From: Sperchopsis tessellata
Lineage: Eukaryota > Arthropoda > Insecta > Coleoptera > Hydrophilidae
Length of the DNA stretch: 30,847 nt
Direction: 5' to 3'
Assembly: GCA_033557685.1 (NCBI GenBank)
Contig: JAWQRN010000359.1
Location: 1-30,847, forward strand
Shown here: in pieces, positions 1 to 11,406 of the stretch
Numbering within the stretch: position 1 is the stretch's first letter
How the letters are laid out: every line of letters starts with the position of its first letter
Made by a program: the position numbers and the translations under genes
Notes under the pieces: generated by a model
What the model saw: only the letters and a program-made list of their open reading frames with translations
What the model was told of the DNA's origin: nothing
The model's database searches: none

Positions 1-62
<62 letters not shown>
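1..62. repeat. (AT)n microsatellite
   Basis: An alternating A/T run of about 60 bp at the extreme left edge of the window. It may continue outside the window, so its true length is unknown. Confidence 0.95.
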
Positions 63-65
<3 letters not shown>

Positions 66-969
66 CTACGTATATCTGGGCAGTTCAAATCGAGTCGAGT
101 TGACTCGAACGGGTTGAGAATTCGAGATAAACATGATTGCAACCGAACTGAGCTCGTTCTCTCAACTCTGTTTTTGAAATGGGTTCAATCCGTGCAATTG
201 TCCAGATAAATACTTAACTCTAATTGAAATGGGGTTGACCTTCATAGACAGACTCCGTCGGTATACTAACCTAAAATATTCGCTGACGTTCCGAACGTTC
301 AGTACGTTAGAGAATTTATCGGAGTGCATAGCCTTTCCTCCATTCTTTAATATAAATTAAATTTCTATAAATTATAGGATACTGTTCTTTTTGCACCCAA
401 TGTGCTGAATTAATACGCATGGAAAAATTTCTTTGAAGTCGATGTAGGGGAATATATAAAATCATAATATTTTTTTGTGACACTGACTGGCTAGACTCAA
501 AAAACGTAAAAAGATTATTGTCTCGGTGGCTAATGTGGTGGAGATGAGCTAAAGTGATCACAAAGACCAGTTTCTCTGGACACGCCAGCGATCTATATTG
601 ATATCCGGAACAGAATATTGTAAAGACAAAATGGCTTCATTCATACATTATATTGTATATAATCTTATCTTATTACAAATAAAAATCTCTCGACTTTTAG
701 AAAACAAAAAATAAATTACTCAATTATTATTAATTAGGGTTTTACGAATTTTTAGTGTAAAAAAAATCTACTACAATAAAGCTTTAAACGAATAAGAAAA
801 TTAAAAATTCCAGATCTATTGGCACATATGTCGGAAACAAACAATACTGAATATAATATCATCTCGTATTTGATATTGCCTAAGGAGTCTATAAACCTTC
901 TTGGCTTGCGGGCTATCTTATATTGGACAACCAATATAACGTAAATTGCATTTAAAGTTGTGTAATGAC
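63..969. other. intergenic, no gene recognised
   Basis: Mostly AT-rich sequence with short chance open frames. None has splice sites, conserved motifs or a recognisable protein. The only small structure noticed is a 7-bp hairpin (TCGAGTC / GACTCGA) near 93-112. Confidence 0.6.
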
Positions 970-1498
970 CAACCTCGTTCTAAGTGAAAACATCAAAATA
1001 CAAAACAGTCAAATCGGGCAGGTTTATATCTACAAGTATCTAGGACATGAAATCCAAATTGGGTATTTAACCAATGCGTCCTGTTGGTGCTAACTTATGG
1101 TGGAGGCACACACAAATTCTGCGTCCAAACTAAAAATGGCGCAGAGAACGATGGAAAGGTCAATGATGGGAGTATCCAAACGCGATCACATCCCAAACTG
1201 GCAGATTAGAGAACGTAGCGGTGTATGTGATGTTATAGACATGATCGCACAGCTAAAATGGAAATGGGCCGGACACGTCGCAAGATCCAATGAAGGACGA
1301 AGGACCAAGAGGTTGCTGAAGTGGAGGCCATGGGCAGATAAACAAATCTGAGGCCGCCCACCCACACGATGGACGGATAACCTAAAGCGATACGCTGGAA
1401 TCTGGACGAACGTGGCACAAAACCGAAAAAAAATGACTGTACTTAGACGAGGCATATGTCCAGCAGTGGGCGCAAATGGCTGACCCATGATGATGATA
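970..1498 (+). mobile_element. LINE fragment: 3' end of a non-LTR retrotransposon ORF2
   Basis: The + strand encodes the typical C-terminal tail of an arthropod LINE reverse-transcriptase protein. Visible blocks are YKYLGHEI (about 1035-1060), PVLTYGGE (about 1080-1105), then KLKMAQRTMERSMMGVS, RSGVCDVIDMIAQLKWKWAG, HVARSNEGRRTKRLLKWRP and, after an in-frame stop, RPPTRWTDNLKRYAG followed by the usual QQWAQMADP-like end. About 45-50 residues that normally separate the first two blocks are missing, so this copy carries an internal deletion. A short GATGATGATA tail at 1487-1498 marks the 3' end. The copy is 5'-truncated and non-functional. Confidence 0.85.
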
Positions 1499-2490
1499 TA
1501 AATCAGGTGTCTTCTCGAATCAGAAATGGATTATCAGCATGGAGAAGACATTTTGTTTCCTTGGTCACCTAGTCTGTGCGATAGTAGTATATTGATTGTA
1601 GAATGTTGGAAAATAATTGCTTAGTATATTAAATATTCAAATAGCAGATTAATATCGTCAGTATGTTTTTTTTTAAATGTGGATACATTATTTATGTATT
1701 AAGTCAGTACGACCCTGTCTTCATTGGCATTGCAATGTCGAATATATTTTCTTACCCAACTTTTTATTATAAACTAATACCAGAATGACTCGTTAAATAA
1801 TTGATTTATATTGATAACTGATATAATTTACTATTTTGCATATTGTGTAAAAAAAACTTTTTAAGTCAGTAGATTTTGCAAATATTTTTTAAAAGTAACT
1901 GTTCGTAATATGATCTCTTTATATGGCCAACCCGCCCCTGCGAATATAAAATGTTTGACATATATTTAATTTACAAGAATGGCAGCTGTACCTTGTTGAT
2001 GGTACTTCACTAGAACTTGTCATCGATGAGTTTGCGGTAAAATAACTCATTTTTATTATGAAATGAGCTAATGCAATTTACTAATATGCGTTTTTTTTAC
2101 TACAAATATCTTTTACTTTGTCGGTTGTATTTAATATTATTCATAATATTTCAAACCGCTTAAAATGTATGTATTATTTGGGAACGTTGCGGCTTTAAGC
2201 ATAACGTGAGTGAAAATCAATGTGAAGTTGCGCTAGTTTTGAAATGATAAATCCCCAATCAGTTATCGCAGATAAAGCCCCGCTGAACGAATTTAATAAA
2301 TTCGTTATTAATGTTTAAATAGTTATTATTATTGCATTATAGAGCGTGTTCTTTCTCGCAAAATTTAATCAATATTTCCCATATAATAGCGTCGACATGA
2401 AAAATAATCTGTTGCTCACTCGGCCTCGCCACCAACTGACAGCCAAGAGCACGTGCATTCGGATTTTATTATAATTGTTTAGCCGACAAG
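1499..2490. other. upstream region of the Amun gene, no coding feature
   Basis: AT-rich up to about 2400, after which GC content and CpG density rise toward the first coding exon. I see no protein motif. The transcription start cannot be placed from sequence; a promoter most likely lies within roughly 2350-2490. Confidence 0.4.
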
Positions 2491-2496
2491 GAGCCC

Positions 2497-2565
2497 GTAA
2501 GTGCTACCTACTATAATGCAACTGGTGTTAAAATGTATTTCCCTCCAAATTTAAACTTATTGCAG
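2497..2565 (+). other. candidate 69-bp intron in the 5' UTR of Amun
   Basis: A consensus donor (CCC|GTAAGTG) at 2497 and an acceptor (TTAAACTTATTGCAG) ending at 2565 enclose 69 bp, a normal size for a minimal insect intron. The segment contains the ATG at 2533, which opens a frame running to 2859 across the true start codon in a different frame. Splicing would remove that upstream ATG. No transcript evidence is available, so this is a prediction from splice-site match only. Confidence 0.35.
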
Positions 2566-2767
2566 TGTCCCGTTGCACGAGAGACAACAGCCACCTATAG
2601 AGTGAGAGAGCTGGCAACGTCGCAGGGGAATGTCAGACGTTGTCGGGCCGAGCTAGGGGAAACATCGAGGACACGCGTCTGTGCTGCCACCACCAGTTTC
2701 AACGGCAATCTCGCACACTACACTATAGCACGCCAGCGGTGCACTGAGTGTCAGTTTGTAACCAGCA

Positions 2768-5700
2768 ATGGCCTCCGCGAAAGATACGGCTACATTTTTC
2801 CTACAGGGTACCAGCAAACAGTTCGAACAGGTCCTGAAGCTGTACCCCCAAGCCCTTAGATTGAAGGCAGACAGGAAAACCAAGAAACCCGACGAACTCG
2901 TCAAATTAGACAATTGGTAAGTGTATTAAAACAGTGTCATTGAACTCCCAGCATTTATATGTGCCCGCTGTTCGCGGTTGAATGTGTACCACCCTCACGA
3001 TATCTTGGCGGACGGTCATTAAAATCACGGCTGTCACGTGATAATCGATGACAACTGCACTACACTCACCGATTTTCGTTTGTTTATCCTGCCTTTGCTA
3101 AATCACCGAATTAGATCCTCTGCAATGGCTGTTCTAGTCTAGCGTCATGGCTTCGTTCTTAATTTTATTATTCACTGTAATCATACATTTAACAATTATC
3201 ATTCCCCGATTACATACAAAACAACTTCTTACACGTCCATAGATCTTAAACATTCAAGCATTGACCCTCCAAACCCTTAAATTATCAATTATTTAGTAAA
3301 CATGCCAACTGGTCATACCTACTTTCAAAATGGTGCCTGTTCAAACAAAGCCTCGTTCATTCCCCAAGGAAATATTTATTAATTCTTTTCCAAACCAAAA
3401 ACCCCTTGAAAAATCAACATCGACATACTCTGTTCTTTTGACAATTTGAACCGTACGCAATAACGCGCTTTTTTATTCCTAGAATTGTGTATCGATAGCG
3501 CATCTGATATCCCTTGGAGACTTCAACCTCTATTAACTTTTCATCCAACTTTCATCAATATCTGCCCGTTTTTATGAGTGAAAAAACATTTTTCAAAGTT
3601 TATCCAATACTTCCAAGGGTTATTAATGATTTCCCTTTGAATAAACGGATGTTTAACCCGGTAACACCTGCTTTGCCTCATGGAAAATTCCCACGATCAA
3701 AACGAGTAAACTTCTCTTTATTTTAGTTTTAAATCTAAATGAAAGTTGTTTATTACTTTCTATGTTCGTTTCGGCACCAATTTAAGGCTTTTGCGTGCAT
3801 TTATGATTCACAAATTGTTTTTTTTTTTATAAATTTTTTCTTTGAAATCCGAAACATGTTTATTGGTTGAGGTGTTTACTCACATTTCTCATAATATACT
3901 TTGATGCTTTTCTATAATTCTGTATATTTTATCTCATTCTCAGTCCCCTTTTTGATAAGAGGTACACATTAGTTTTCCATTTCCATAATTTTCTAATTGC
4001 CTCTGAAAGTATTGATTAATTGTGTAATATTTAATTTGGGGATTACTTTACATCATAATTAGTGTTTCTTCATATAACACACCCATATCTATTGAATATC
4101 TGTCTGAGAATTTCAATTATTTTTTTTTAATTTGTTAATTTAATAACAATTTACATATTTATCAAATATTTATGCACTTATATGCAAAAATGCAAAATTT
4201 TAAAATATTAAACATTAATTTTCAATTACCTACAATGTTGCCTTTAAAATATGCGGGAACATATACTAAGTATATGTCTAAATCTATGTAAATTTAAATA
4301 TACCTATACTTACATATATATATTTTTTTATAATTGATTATTACATTTTAACAATACATATTCTGTTGGATATTCAAAGTAATAAACAATGTCCATAGAA
4401 TACAAGTTAAAATTACCATGCTTTTACTTTAGTAAATTATTTGTTGCCACTACCCCTTTTATATGCCAGAAGATATGTTTAAATTTTAGTTCTCTTGTAC
4501 CCTTATAAAAAAATTTAAATTCTTTGATTACACTTTTTCTATGTGCTCCTGACTGCAGTTATTTTAGATGTTTTTTTTTACAAATTTTCCTTGCTCAAAC
4601 AGTTTTAGATCAATAAATCGCTAGTTTTTCAGCCATCCAACCTATTTTTTCTTTCGGCAGTGTTCTTCATTTTAGAATTACATACAGTAAAAAAATTTTA
4701 ACATCTGCAAAAAAACTTTGCTACTTTAGAATTTTCATTTCCAATACACTTGAAACAGATGATGTTCCTTTTTGTTTAATGTTGCATTGGAAGAAATTTG
4801 AAAAAAACTGAAACTGGAGTTTGAATCATGTTAATATCGTGTTCCTTTCTTAAAACTGATATGGTTTTGGTATGCAATAAGTTTTTCTACATATCCCATC
4901 ATCATCACAAAGTTAAACTAGCTTTATAGTCTTGATCAGGGGTGTTTTAATTTCTTGCTATTTCACATGCTTTTAAGTGAATTGTTTTCGATATTTTAAA
5001 CAATTGATCCACACATTTCAGTAACTTTATTTGTTGATTTCTTCAAATAGCTTCTTTGAGGACCACGACCTTTTAAAAGGTCCAGTTTTTGTAAGTACAG
5101 CAGCATTGACTATCATTATTTAGAAGTTAGAATTATTACTTATGTTCATTCATCTAATAATCTAGTCATTCATCTATCGATGTGGTTATGTTTAAAACAA
5201 GGCAAACTTGTTTTTAAAAAAAAGTTATCACATCCAAGTCGGGGCATAGGGTGGGTGCGGTAACTCTATGAACCCACAACGATTGATTATCTGCTGAACT
5301 TTATTCGACTTATGAACCCGACAATTGTCATACAGAAATAAATTATTTTGTCAATAAGGTAGACTTTTTTCTTCCAAAGCAATTTCAAGTTTTATATTGT
5401 ATGAACCCCTAGGCTAGGCATATATTCAAAAAGCAAAACTTCAGCATACTTGAAAGTATAACCTTCCCTTGAAATTTTTGTTTTTGCCATTTTTGGTGGT
5501 TTGATAGCTCTTATTCATTGACGATAACAGAGATCTTCATCTTGCATTATTAAACATTTTGCATCAATTTTCAAGCCTAATTTTACTTATTTTATTAACA
5601 AAGAATCCCTCCCAATCTCTCAATTTAGGCAGATCTTTGTGTATAAGTTTCTATATTTACCAATTTTTTTAAGATTGAAATTGATATATGTTTTTTTAGG

Positions 5701-8700
5701 TATCAAAATGAGTTACCAAGGTTGATCAAAAGCCGGGGCAAGGATGCCCATATGATACACGATGAGCTGGTACAATGCATGAAATGGAAACAAATAAGGG
5801 GTAAATTCTACCCACAATTATCCTACCTCGTAAAAGTTAATACTCCACGTGCCGTCATGCAAGAAACTAAAAAAGCCTTCCGTAAACTGCCAAACTTGGA
5901 GCAGGCTATCACTGCCCTTTCTAACCTGAAGGGTGTTGGTACTACAATGGCATCTGGTAAGTTTACTGACATGATCCCATTTGTTTTGTATTAAGTTTTT
6001 ATTAATTAATTTCAAGTAAAATATACTTAGGAAAACTCTGTTCATGATGTTTGTGAAATTTATACAGATGATGGTACTTTAAAATTGTACTTACTTAAAC
6101 AAAGCTCTTTTGTAATGCAGCATGGCTGGATATGTACTACATACTGCTATTCGTTTGCAGTCACCGGTAACTCACCTTTTTAGTCATCTCAAAATTAAAA
6201 AATCAGGTTAAAGATGTGCATAAAATACTTCCATTTTATAATATTAACAAATCAAATTTGCGATCGTTTTCTTTATCAACCAGATGTATTATGCGATTAT
6301 CTTGGGATACTTTGGTAGTTTTGTTAAAAAAATAATTCTTTATTTTACGTTTCACAACCAATTTGTTGTTGTAAAATTAATAAGTTACAATTACTACACA
6401 GTTAGCACTTAGGCGTGTTGTTGCTATTAGATGTAGCAAACATGTACGGCAACAACATGCTTAGATGTCATAAGGAAGAAAAATAAAAACAGCATAAAGT
6501 ACTAAATTACAATGTAGGAATTGTAACTTTTTAATTTTACAAGATGTTCACATTTGTAAATTACTATTCTATATCTAAATAAATAAAACATTTTGTTGTA
6601 ATATAAAATGTATCTTCAAACAATAAATGCCAAAATTATTACTTTTTTTGGGCAGATTTCTTATGGGTATTGTAAGTCATCATGCCTTGATTCTTAAGTC
6701 TCAGAATAGTTATAAGCGAAAAACTATTTAAACTTTTTGCAATGTGATTTTCAAGAATTGGACCTCTAAAAAGATGGTGTATTAGCACATTACATACAAA
6801 CTTGGCCAGCTAGACTGCATGTCTTAATTTAATTAGATTTGTTCTGTCGGCGTAAAAAATTACGTCTATAAAATAGCTTCTACAACAAAAGAAATATGGA
6901 GCAATAATGGATTTAGCAGTTTAATGACAGAAATTTTTCATGGACAAGACTGCTATAGCAATCACCTTTGCGGTACAGAAATGCTAATTCAGATGTATGT
7001 TTCAGTGTCCTTATAGTTACTAAAATTTTAGGAAATTTCCATAGGGAACAAATTAAACTCTTTGTTTAATATTGGCGAAATGGTGTATTAATTTTTCATT
7101 TTAGTTTCTTTGATCTTTATTCAAGGTTAAATATTTTTCGAAATATATATAGGGCACAATTTGTAAAATTTGTAGCTTCATAGGTAAAGAATAAGAACAC
7201 GTATATTTCCAAATTTTTAAAGGACCTATTGACAAGGGCGTTCCTGTTTTTATGAAATAAAATTTCATTATAGAGGATACATTCTAAACTTGCAAAATTC
7301 TTGTCACAAATTATACACCTAACAGAAATAATTTTCAAAATGATACAATCAATGAAAATATACATACATGACAAAATTGTTCAGGAATTCCTCCTTACTT
7401 TACAGAACGAAATCTATGATTTGCTTCTTAATTTCCATTTTTAATGTTTTTCCGTATACCAACTGGTAGTGTTCTTTTTTGCATATGTTCGACTTTCTTT
7501 AGTACTTCCACCAAACATTACCAGATGTAGTGTCTATAGAAAGTCATTACTTTTATGTCCTTGAAAATTCGTCCATGGCGCAGTAACTTTCTCTTCATTA
7601 CAATTGTAAGATCCTTCAAGTTGTAGACATACATACAAAACTGTTTGCTTTCAAGGAAATTAAATTCAGTAACTAAATTATCATTTATCTTCTTGGAGAG
7701 CGTCCTTAGATTGTCACTGTATTTTATTGCGAGCACTTAACTCTTTTCAACAAATATTTGTTAACTTCTTAACATGCTTCCTGAAGTGAATTTTGGGACT
7801 TACATGTTTACAATGAAACACTCGTTAAATTTCTATTTTCCTAACATGGAATTATATTTTGGAAAAGTTTTGATATTAAATTTCGATTATAACCATAAAT
7901 GTCTTAAATATAATGACTTTGTTAAAAACACTAATTCATTCAGAAATAACTACTGACCTTTTCTTAATGACTAAATTTTAAAAATATTTTATTGTTTATA
8001 ATCACATTCAAACTGTGCTGAAATGATTTCATTGTGTACTAGAAAAAGACATTGTTAATAGTTTTTCTCTCTGAAGAATGCCAACATGACAATAAACCAA
8101 ACGTGCCAAATTCAAAATGTTATTCTGCCAGCACAGATATTTATCTTTCATTATAAAAAACAATTTTTATTTCAATTGAGTATTGTTCCTAATTTTTAGT
8201 GCAAACTTTAGACTAAAGACTATGCAATATTTGTATATGCATTGGTTAAAAGCTTGGTACTTATAATTTTTGTTTTTGTTTTCAGCTTTATTGGCAGCAG
8301 CATGTCCAGAAAGTGCTCCATTTATGGCAGATGAATGCCTCATGGCGATACCAGAAATCGAAGGTATTGATTACACCACAAAGGAGTACCTGAAGTTTGT
8401 GAATCACATACAACAAGCCGTAGAAAGGCTGAATAAGACTGCTAATGATGCAATAAAATGGTCACCACACAAAGTTGAACTTGCCATTTGGACTCATTAC
8501 ATTGTCTCCGAACTTAAACCTGAATTGCTCTCTAGTAAGTACCTTTCATTACATATATTATAAACGGTGATGCATACATGAAGTCATGTGGCAATAACTA
8601 ACAGGTTTAACTCCCCAAGTTTTAAACAAAAAAAAAACAAAATTTTTCAAATTTAATTATAAGGGTGGTATCATTGTATTCTCACCTCAATAAACCCTAA

Positions 8701-10670
8701 GCAATCAGAGGGTGAGTAGGTGATTCTCTCCTCTGTACAGAAATTGCATTTCAAATATGTGAATAATAGTTTTTTTTAATTTATTTATAGAAATTTCTTA
8801 TTCTTATCCAACCATTCAAAAAGTTAACTTCTCTATTGTGGACAGATTTTTTCTGTTCCTTTCACTGCTGGTTAGTGACGGTAGTTGCACGATTCTCCCT
8901 TAAACTAGCATATTTCGAACTGCTTTCTTACCCTGATGATCAAGTCTAAGTCCAGTTCTAGTAATGGCCCTGGGTATCTTTAACCATAAGAATACAGGAC
9001 CACATTTCTCTATAGTAGACCTTTAATAACTTCTCCATAACTAGATAATAATTGAACTTGCCTTGCTTAGTGCACATGACATGATTATGTAGTTCATCAC
9101 GCCTTTGGAATCTCTAGAGGAAGTATTGACAATATCCCTAGATTTCGTTTCATCAATCACTATATTAAGGACCAGGAACTATGCCAAAATGGAATCAGAA
9201 TGCCCTTTTTTTTGTTCAATACCTCCCTTAAAATCCAGCAGTAGCTTATCTTGATGTTCTTTCTCAATCTTCTGACCTTTTAGGCATTATGGATTGTAGA
9301 GATAGATCGATCACCTTCATTGAACCCTCCATCATCTGTTCTTATGTGATACCTATCTTTCATTCTATCATTTGCAATCTGAAGGTTGCTTTATATGAAG
9401 TTGTGAATATCACCTTTCTTCCTTCTTAGATCGTCGATATGATCCTTATCCCAATGTCCTAGTAACTTTCTTATTCTTCTGAAAGTCCCCTTTGTGGTGT
9501 ATTCTGATTAATTTCGTTAATTACAGAGCTGTATGCTATCAAAAATAGGTGAATATTTTGGTCCTAATCTCATTGATATTCAGACACAACTTTGGAAAGA
9601 TATTGGCCTATTGCTTGTTTCTTTCGATCCGCCATTCTATTAGACTGAGTGAACAATCGTAACTCAACATTTCTTCTCTGATAGCAGATCTAAGGTACCA
9701 CAAATCTACTGAAAAACACCATAGCATCAGACAAGAGTTCCTTGTTTTGTGGGGCATATGTGTTTACTCATTCAATAAAACAGTTGGTCCAGCATTCATT
9801 ATAGCTATTCTCTCGAAATGGCTTTCTACGTTATACCCCTATTTCTTTTTCTTCCTTGGACCATTAGTCGCATATGTAGTGCGTTTCTGATACTCTTCCT
9901 TGACATCAGTGTCACAGTTACATAGTTTCTTTTGTTATTTCTTGTTGGTAGTACTAGCTGCATGCTGTCTTGATCCCTTCAATACTCCATCTATTATCTT
10001 CAGTGAATTCCACTTTGCCGAGTACCTTTTTGCAGTTTGGATCTGAGTAGCTACTTCTTCCCATGATGTTCTTCTTGTGTTTTTGTTATTTTTTCTTTCA
10101 TCCTGATTTTGATTGTTGCACAATAGATTGCCATTATTTTTTATGCAAAGCGATGACATTGTTTAACACACCACTGCGGGCTATATCTTCGTGAGAGAGC
10201 ATCAGCGCCATTAAGTAGTAGTAATTATAAAACAGCATTATCTATTATGTGGAGTACTCTTCTTCCATCCAAGTACTTATGAAAATAGCCCTTTTCACAC
10301 TTAAATAGAATAGAAGAATCTTAACTTTTTTTTTGCAGCTATCCCATCTGAAAATGGCAACTCAGTTCCTCCTGTTGTCCATCAGAATGGTGATTCACTG
10401 GACAACACTACATCGGATGAAAGCAACCAGGAGCCCCTTAATGGCAAGGCTGTAATCGACGAAGACACCACCACCTCCTTCACAGAGGACAGTCTGGATA
10501 AACCGGCAACTCCGATAATCACCAACGAGGAGACAAATGATACTATCTGCTCTGAATCTACAAACGACTCGACAGCTGTAGAGTTTAATAAAAGACCTCT
10601 GGACGATGATTCCAATTCGGAAGATCAGCCGTCCAGCAAGAAAGTCAAAGATGACATCGGTGATAAGTGA
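2768..10670 (+). CDS. Amun: Amun-like nuclear protein with DNA-glycosylase-type helix-hairpin-helix fold (4 exons, complete)
   Basis: The CDS joins 2768-2916, 5700-5956, 8286-8534 and 10339-10670. Every junction is GT-AG and phases agree, giving 328 residues and TGA at 10668-10670. Residues 50-218 match my recollection of the insect Amun family (Drosophila CG2446), a nuclear protein linked to Notch-dependent sensory-organ development. Residues 123-141 (LSNLKGVG, TTMAS, ALLAAA) form a helix-hairpin-helix like that of HhH-GPD glycosylases. Asp151 in FMADE sits at the spacing of their catalytic Asp, but the lysine used by bifunctional enzymes after GVG is absent. Residues 219-328 are acidic, Ser/Thr-rich and probably disordered, ending in a bipartite NLS-like KR...KK cluster (about 301-321). 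ATG 2768 is chosen because it opens the frame conserved with exon 2. Catalytic activity is unproven. The family name comes from memory, not a search. Confidence 0.8.
2917..5699 (+). other. Amun intron 1
   Basis: Bounded by GTAAGTG at 2917 and TTTTTTTAG at 5699. It interrupts the Trp50 codon (TG|G). The content is AT-rich without other genes, except for a decayed mariner-like transposase on the - strand at about 5225-5485. Confidence 0.85.
5225..5485 (-). pseudogene. Tc1/mariner-like transposase relic
   Basis: Reading the - strand, blocks resembling a DDE transposase appear in order: LLFEYMPSLG (about 5440-5405), then in another frame FLYDNCRVHKSNKVQQIIN (about 5335-5280) and GFIELPHPPYAPTWM ending at TGA near 5230. 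The second catalytic Asp in DN and the PPY(A/S)P motif before the third acidic residue are the diagnostic features. Frameshifts separate the blocks, so the copy is dead. The assignment to mariner rather than another IS630-type group is inference. Confidence 0.5.
5957..8285 (+). other. Amun intron 2, no recognisable insert
   Basis: Donor GTAAGT at 5957 and acceptor TTTTCAG at 8285; the intron splits the Ala136 codon after its first base. Open stretches on the - strand (7117-7374, 7518-7736) and + strand (7774-7956) are strongly AT-biased and match no family that I recognise. I regard the interior as non-coding or too decayed to name. Confidence 0.8.
8535..10338 (+). other. Amun intron 3
   Basis: Donor GTAAGTACC at 8535 and acceptor TTTTTTTTGCAG at 10338, splitting the codon after Ser218. 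It contains an antisense Ty3-type pol relic at about 9050-10165. The rest is AT-rich and featureless. Confidence 0.85.
9050..10165 (-). pseudogene. Ty3/gypsy pol relic (integrase and C-terminal region)
   Basis: The - strand shows a degraded integrase in the usual order. A pre-integrase linker block AKWNSLKIIDGVLK lies near 10020-9975. A core remnant containing YALQNKE-like and SRFVVP segments lies near 9770-9680. FTQSNRMADRKK, QAIGQYLSKVVSEYQ and DQNIHLFLIAY lie from about 9650 to 9530. A later block, LQIANDRMKDRYHIRTDDGG, lies near 9375-9310. These match the QSNGMVER, YLSKVVSE and FLLAYRS signatures of Ty3-family integrases. Many stops and frame changes make it inactive. It lies in Amun intron 3, antisense to the gene. 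No LTR was identified. Confidence 0.7.
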
Positions 10671-11406
10671 CAACTGCGGTCTATCACATAAATTTTTTTA
10701 AGTTGTATCTGTAAGAATAGATTTTACACATTTTACACAATTGCATGGTTACGGGATTTGCACTTTTCAGGGTAAGGAAAGCCACTATTTCATTAGTTCC
10801 TCGAGACGTAAGTAAAACTTAGTTTACGTTGCAGTACTTATAAATTTTATCGTTTTAATGTTGAGCATTCGTCATAACGGTCGCATATTTATTTATTGAT
10901 GTCGTATACTGCTTCAACCGACCCCCGAAAAGTGCAAACGATTGTGCATTTTCATCATTTTTTTTTCTTCAGACATGAAATATTTTTTGATAATGAATTG
11001 TTAAAAGTAAGTAGGTTACAAATCAAAAGTTACAAATATTCTGACATTTTGTTTTGTATTTTGATAAATAGGTATTAAAAAAAGTGAAATTTTGGCGAGA
11101 TTGTTTTTATATATGAATAACAAAAGAATGGTCTACGATTTGGTAAGTTTTAGCATGTTTAGGTAAAAAAAACAAAATTATTGATGTATGTACATATATA
11201 TCATGGATCCATCATGGATTTTTAGTATAAAATATTATTGTATATTAAAATCTACTGCTCTATATATATACAAAATATTTCTATGTAACTTTGAATTTGC
11301 CGTTAAACAAAGATAGGATATCTATATATTAACGTTTATACATTTTTAATGCTTTATAGATATTCCTCCTCCCCGTTTTGTAAATTTATGTTAATGTACG
11401 AATAAA
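10671..11406 (+). other. putative Amun 3' UTR
   Basis: Sequence after the TGA at 10668-10670 lacks coding potential and becomes increasingly AT-rich. An AATAAA hexamer at 11401-11406, followed by a GT-rich stretch, is the best polyadenylation candidate. Other weaker hexamers exist downstream, so the end is approximate. Confidence 0.5.

Noticed and set aside
2533..2859. 108-residue + strand open frame
   Set aside because: It overlaps Amun exon 1 in another frame and runs past the true start; no family resemblance. Kept only as a possible upstream ORF.
2653..2913. 86-residue - strand open frame over Amun exon 1
   Set aside because: Shadow of the conserved + strand exon, whose frame continues through three spliced exons.
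7117..7956. Several 60-85-residue open frames in Amun intron 2, one with a C-x2-C pair
   Set aside because: Composition is dominated by AT-rich codons; no second zinc-ligand pair or known motif was found, and no splice framework connects them.
10382..10673. Two - strand open frames over Amun exon 4
   Set aside because: They mirror the low-complexity Ser/Thr/Asp-rich + strand exon; no independent support.
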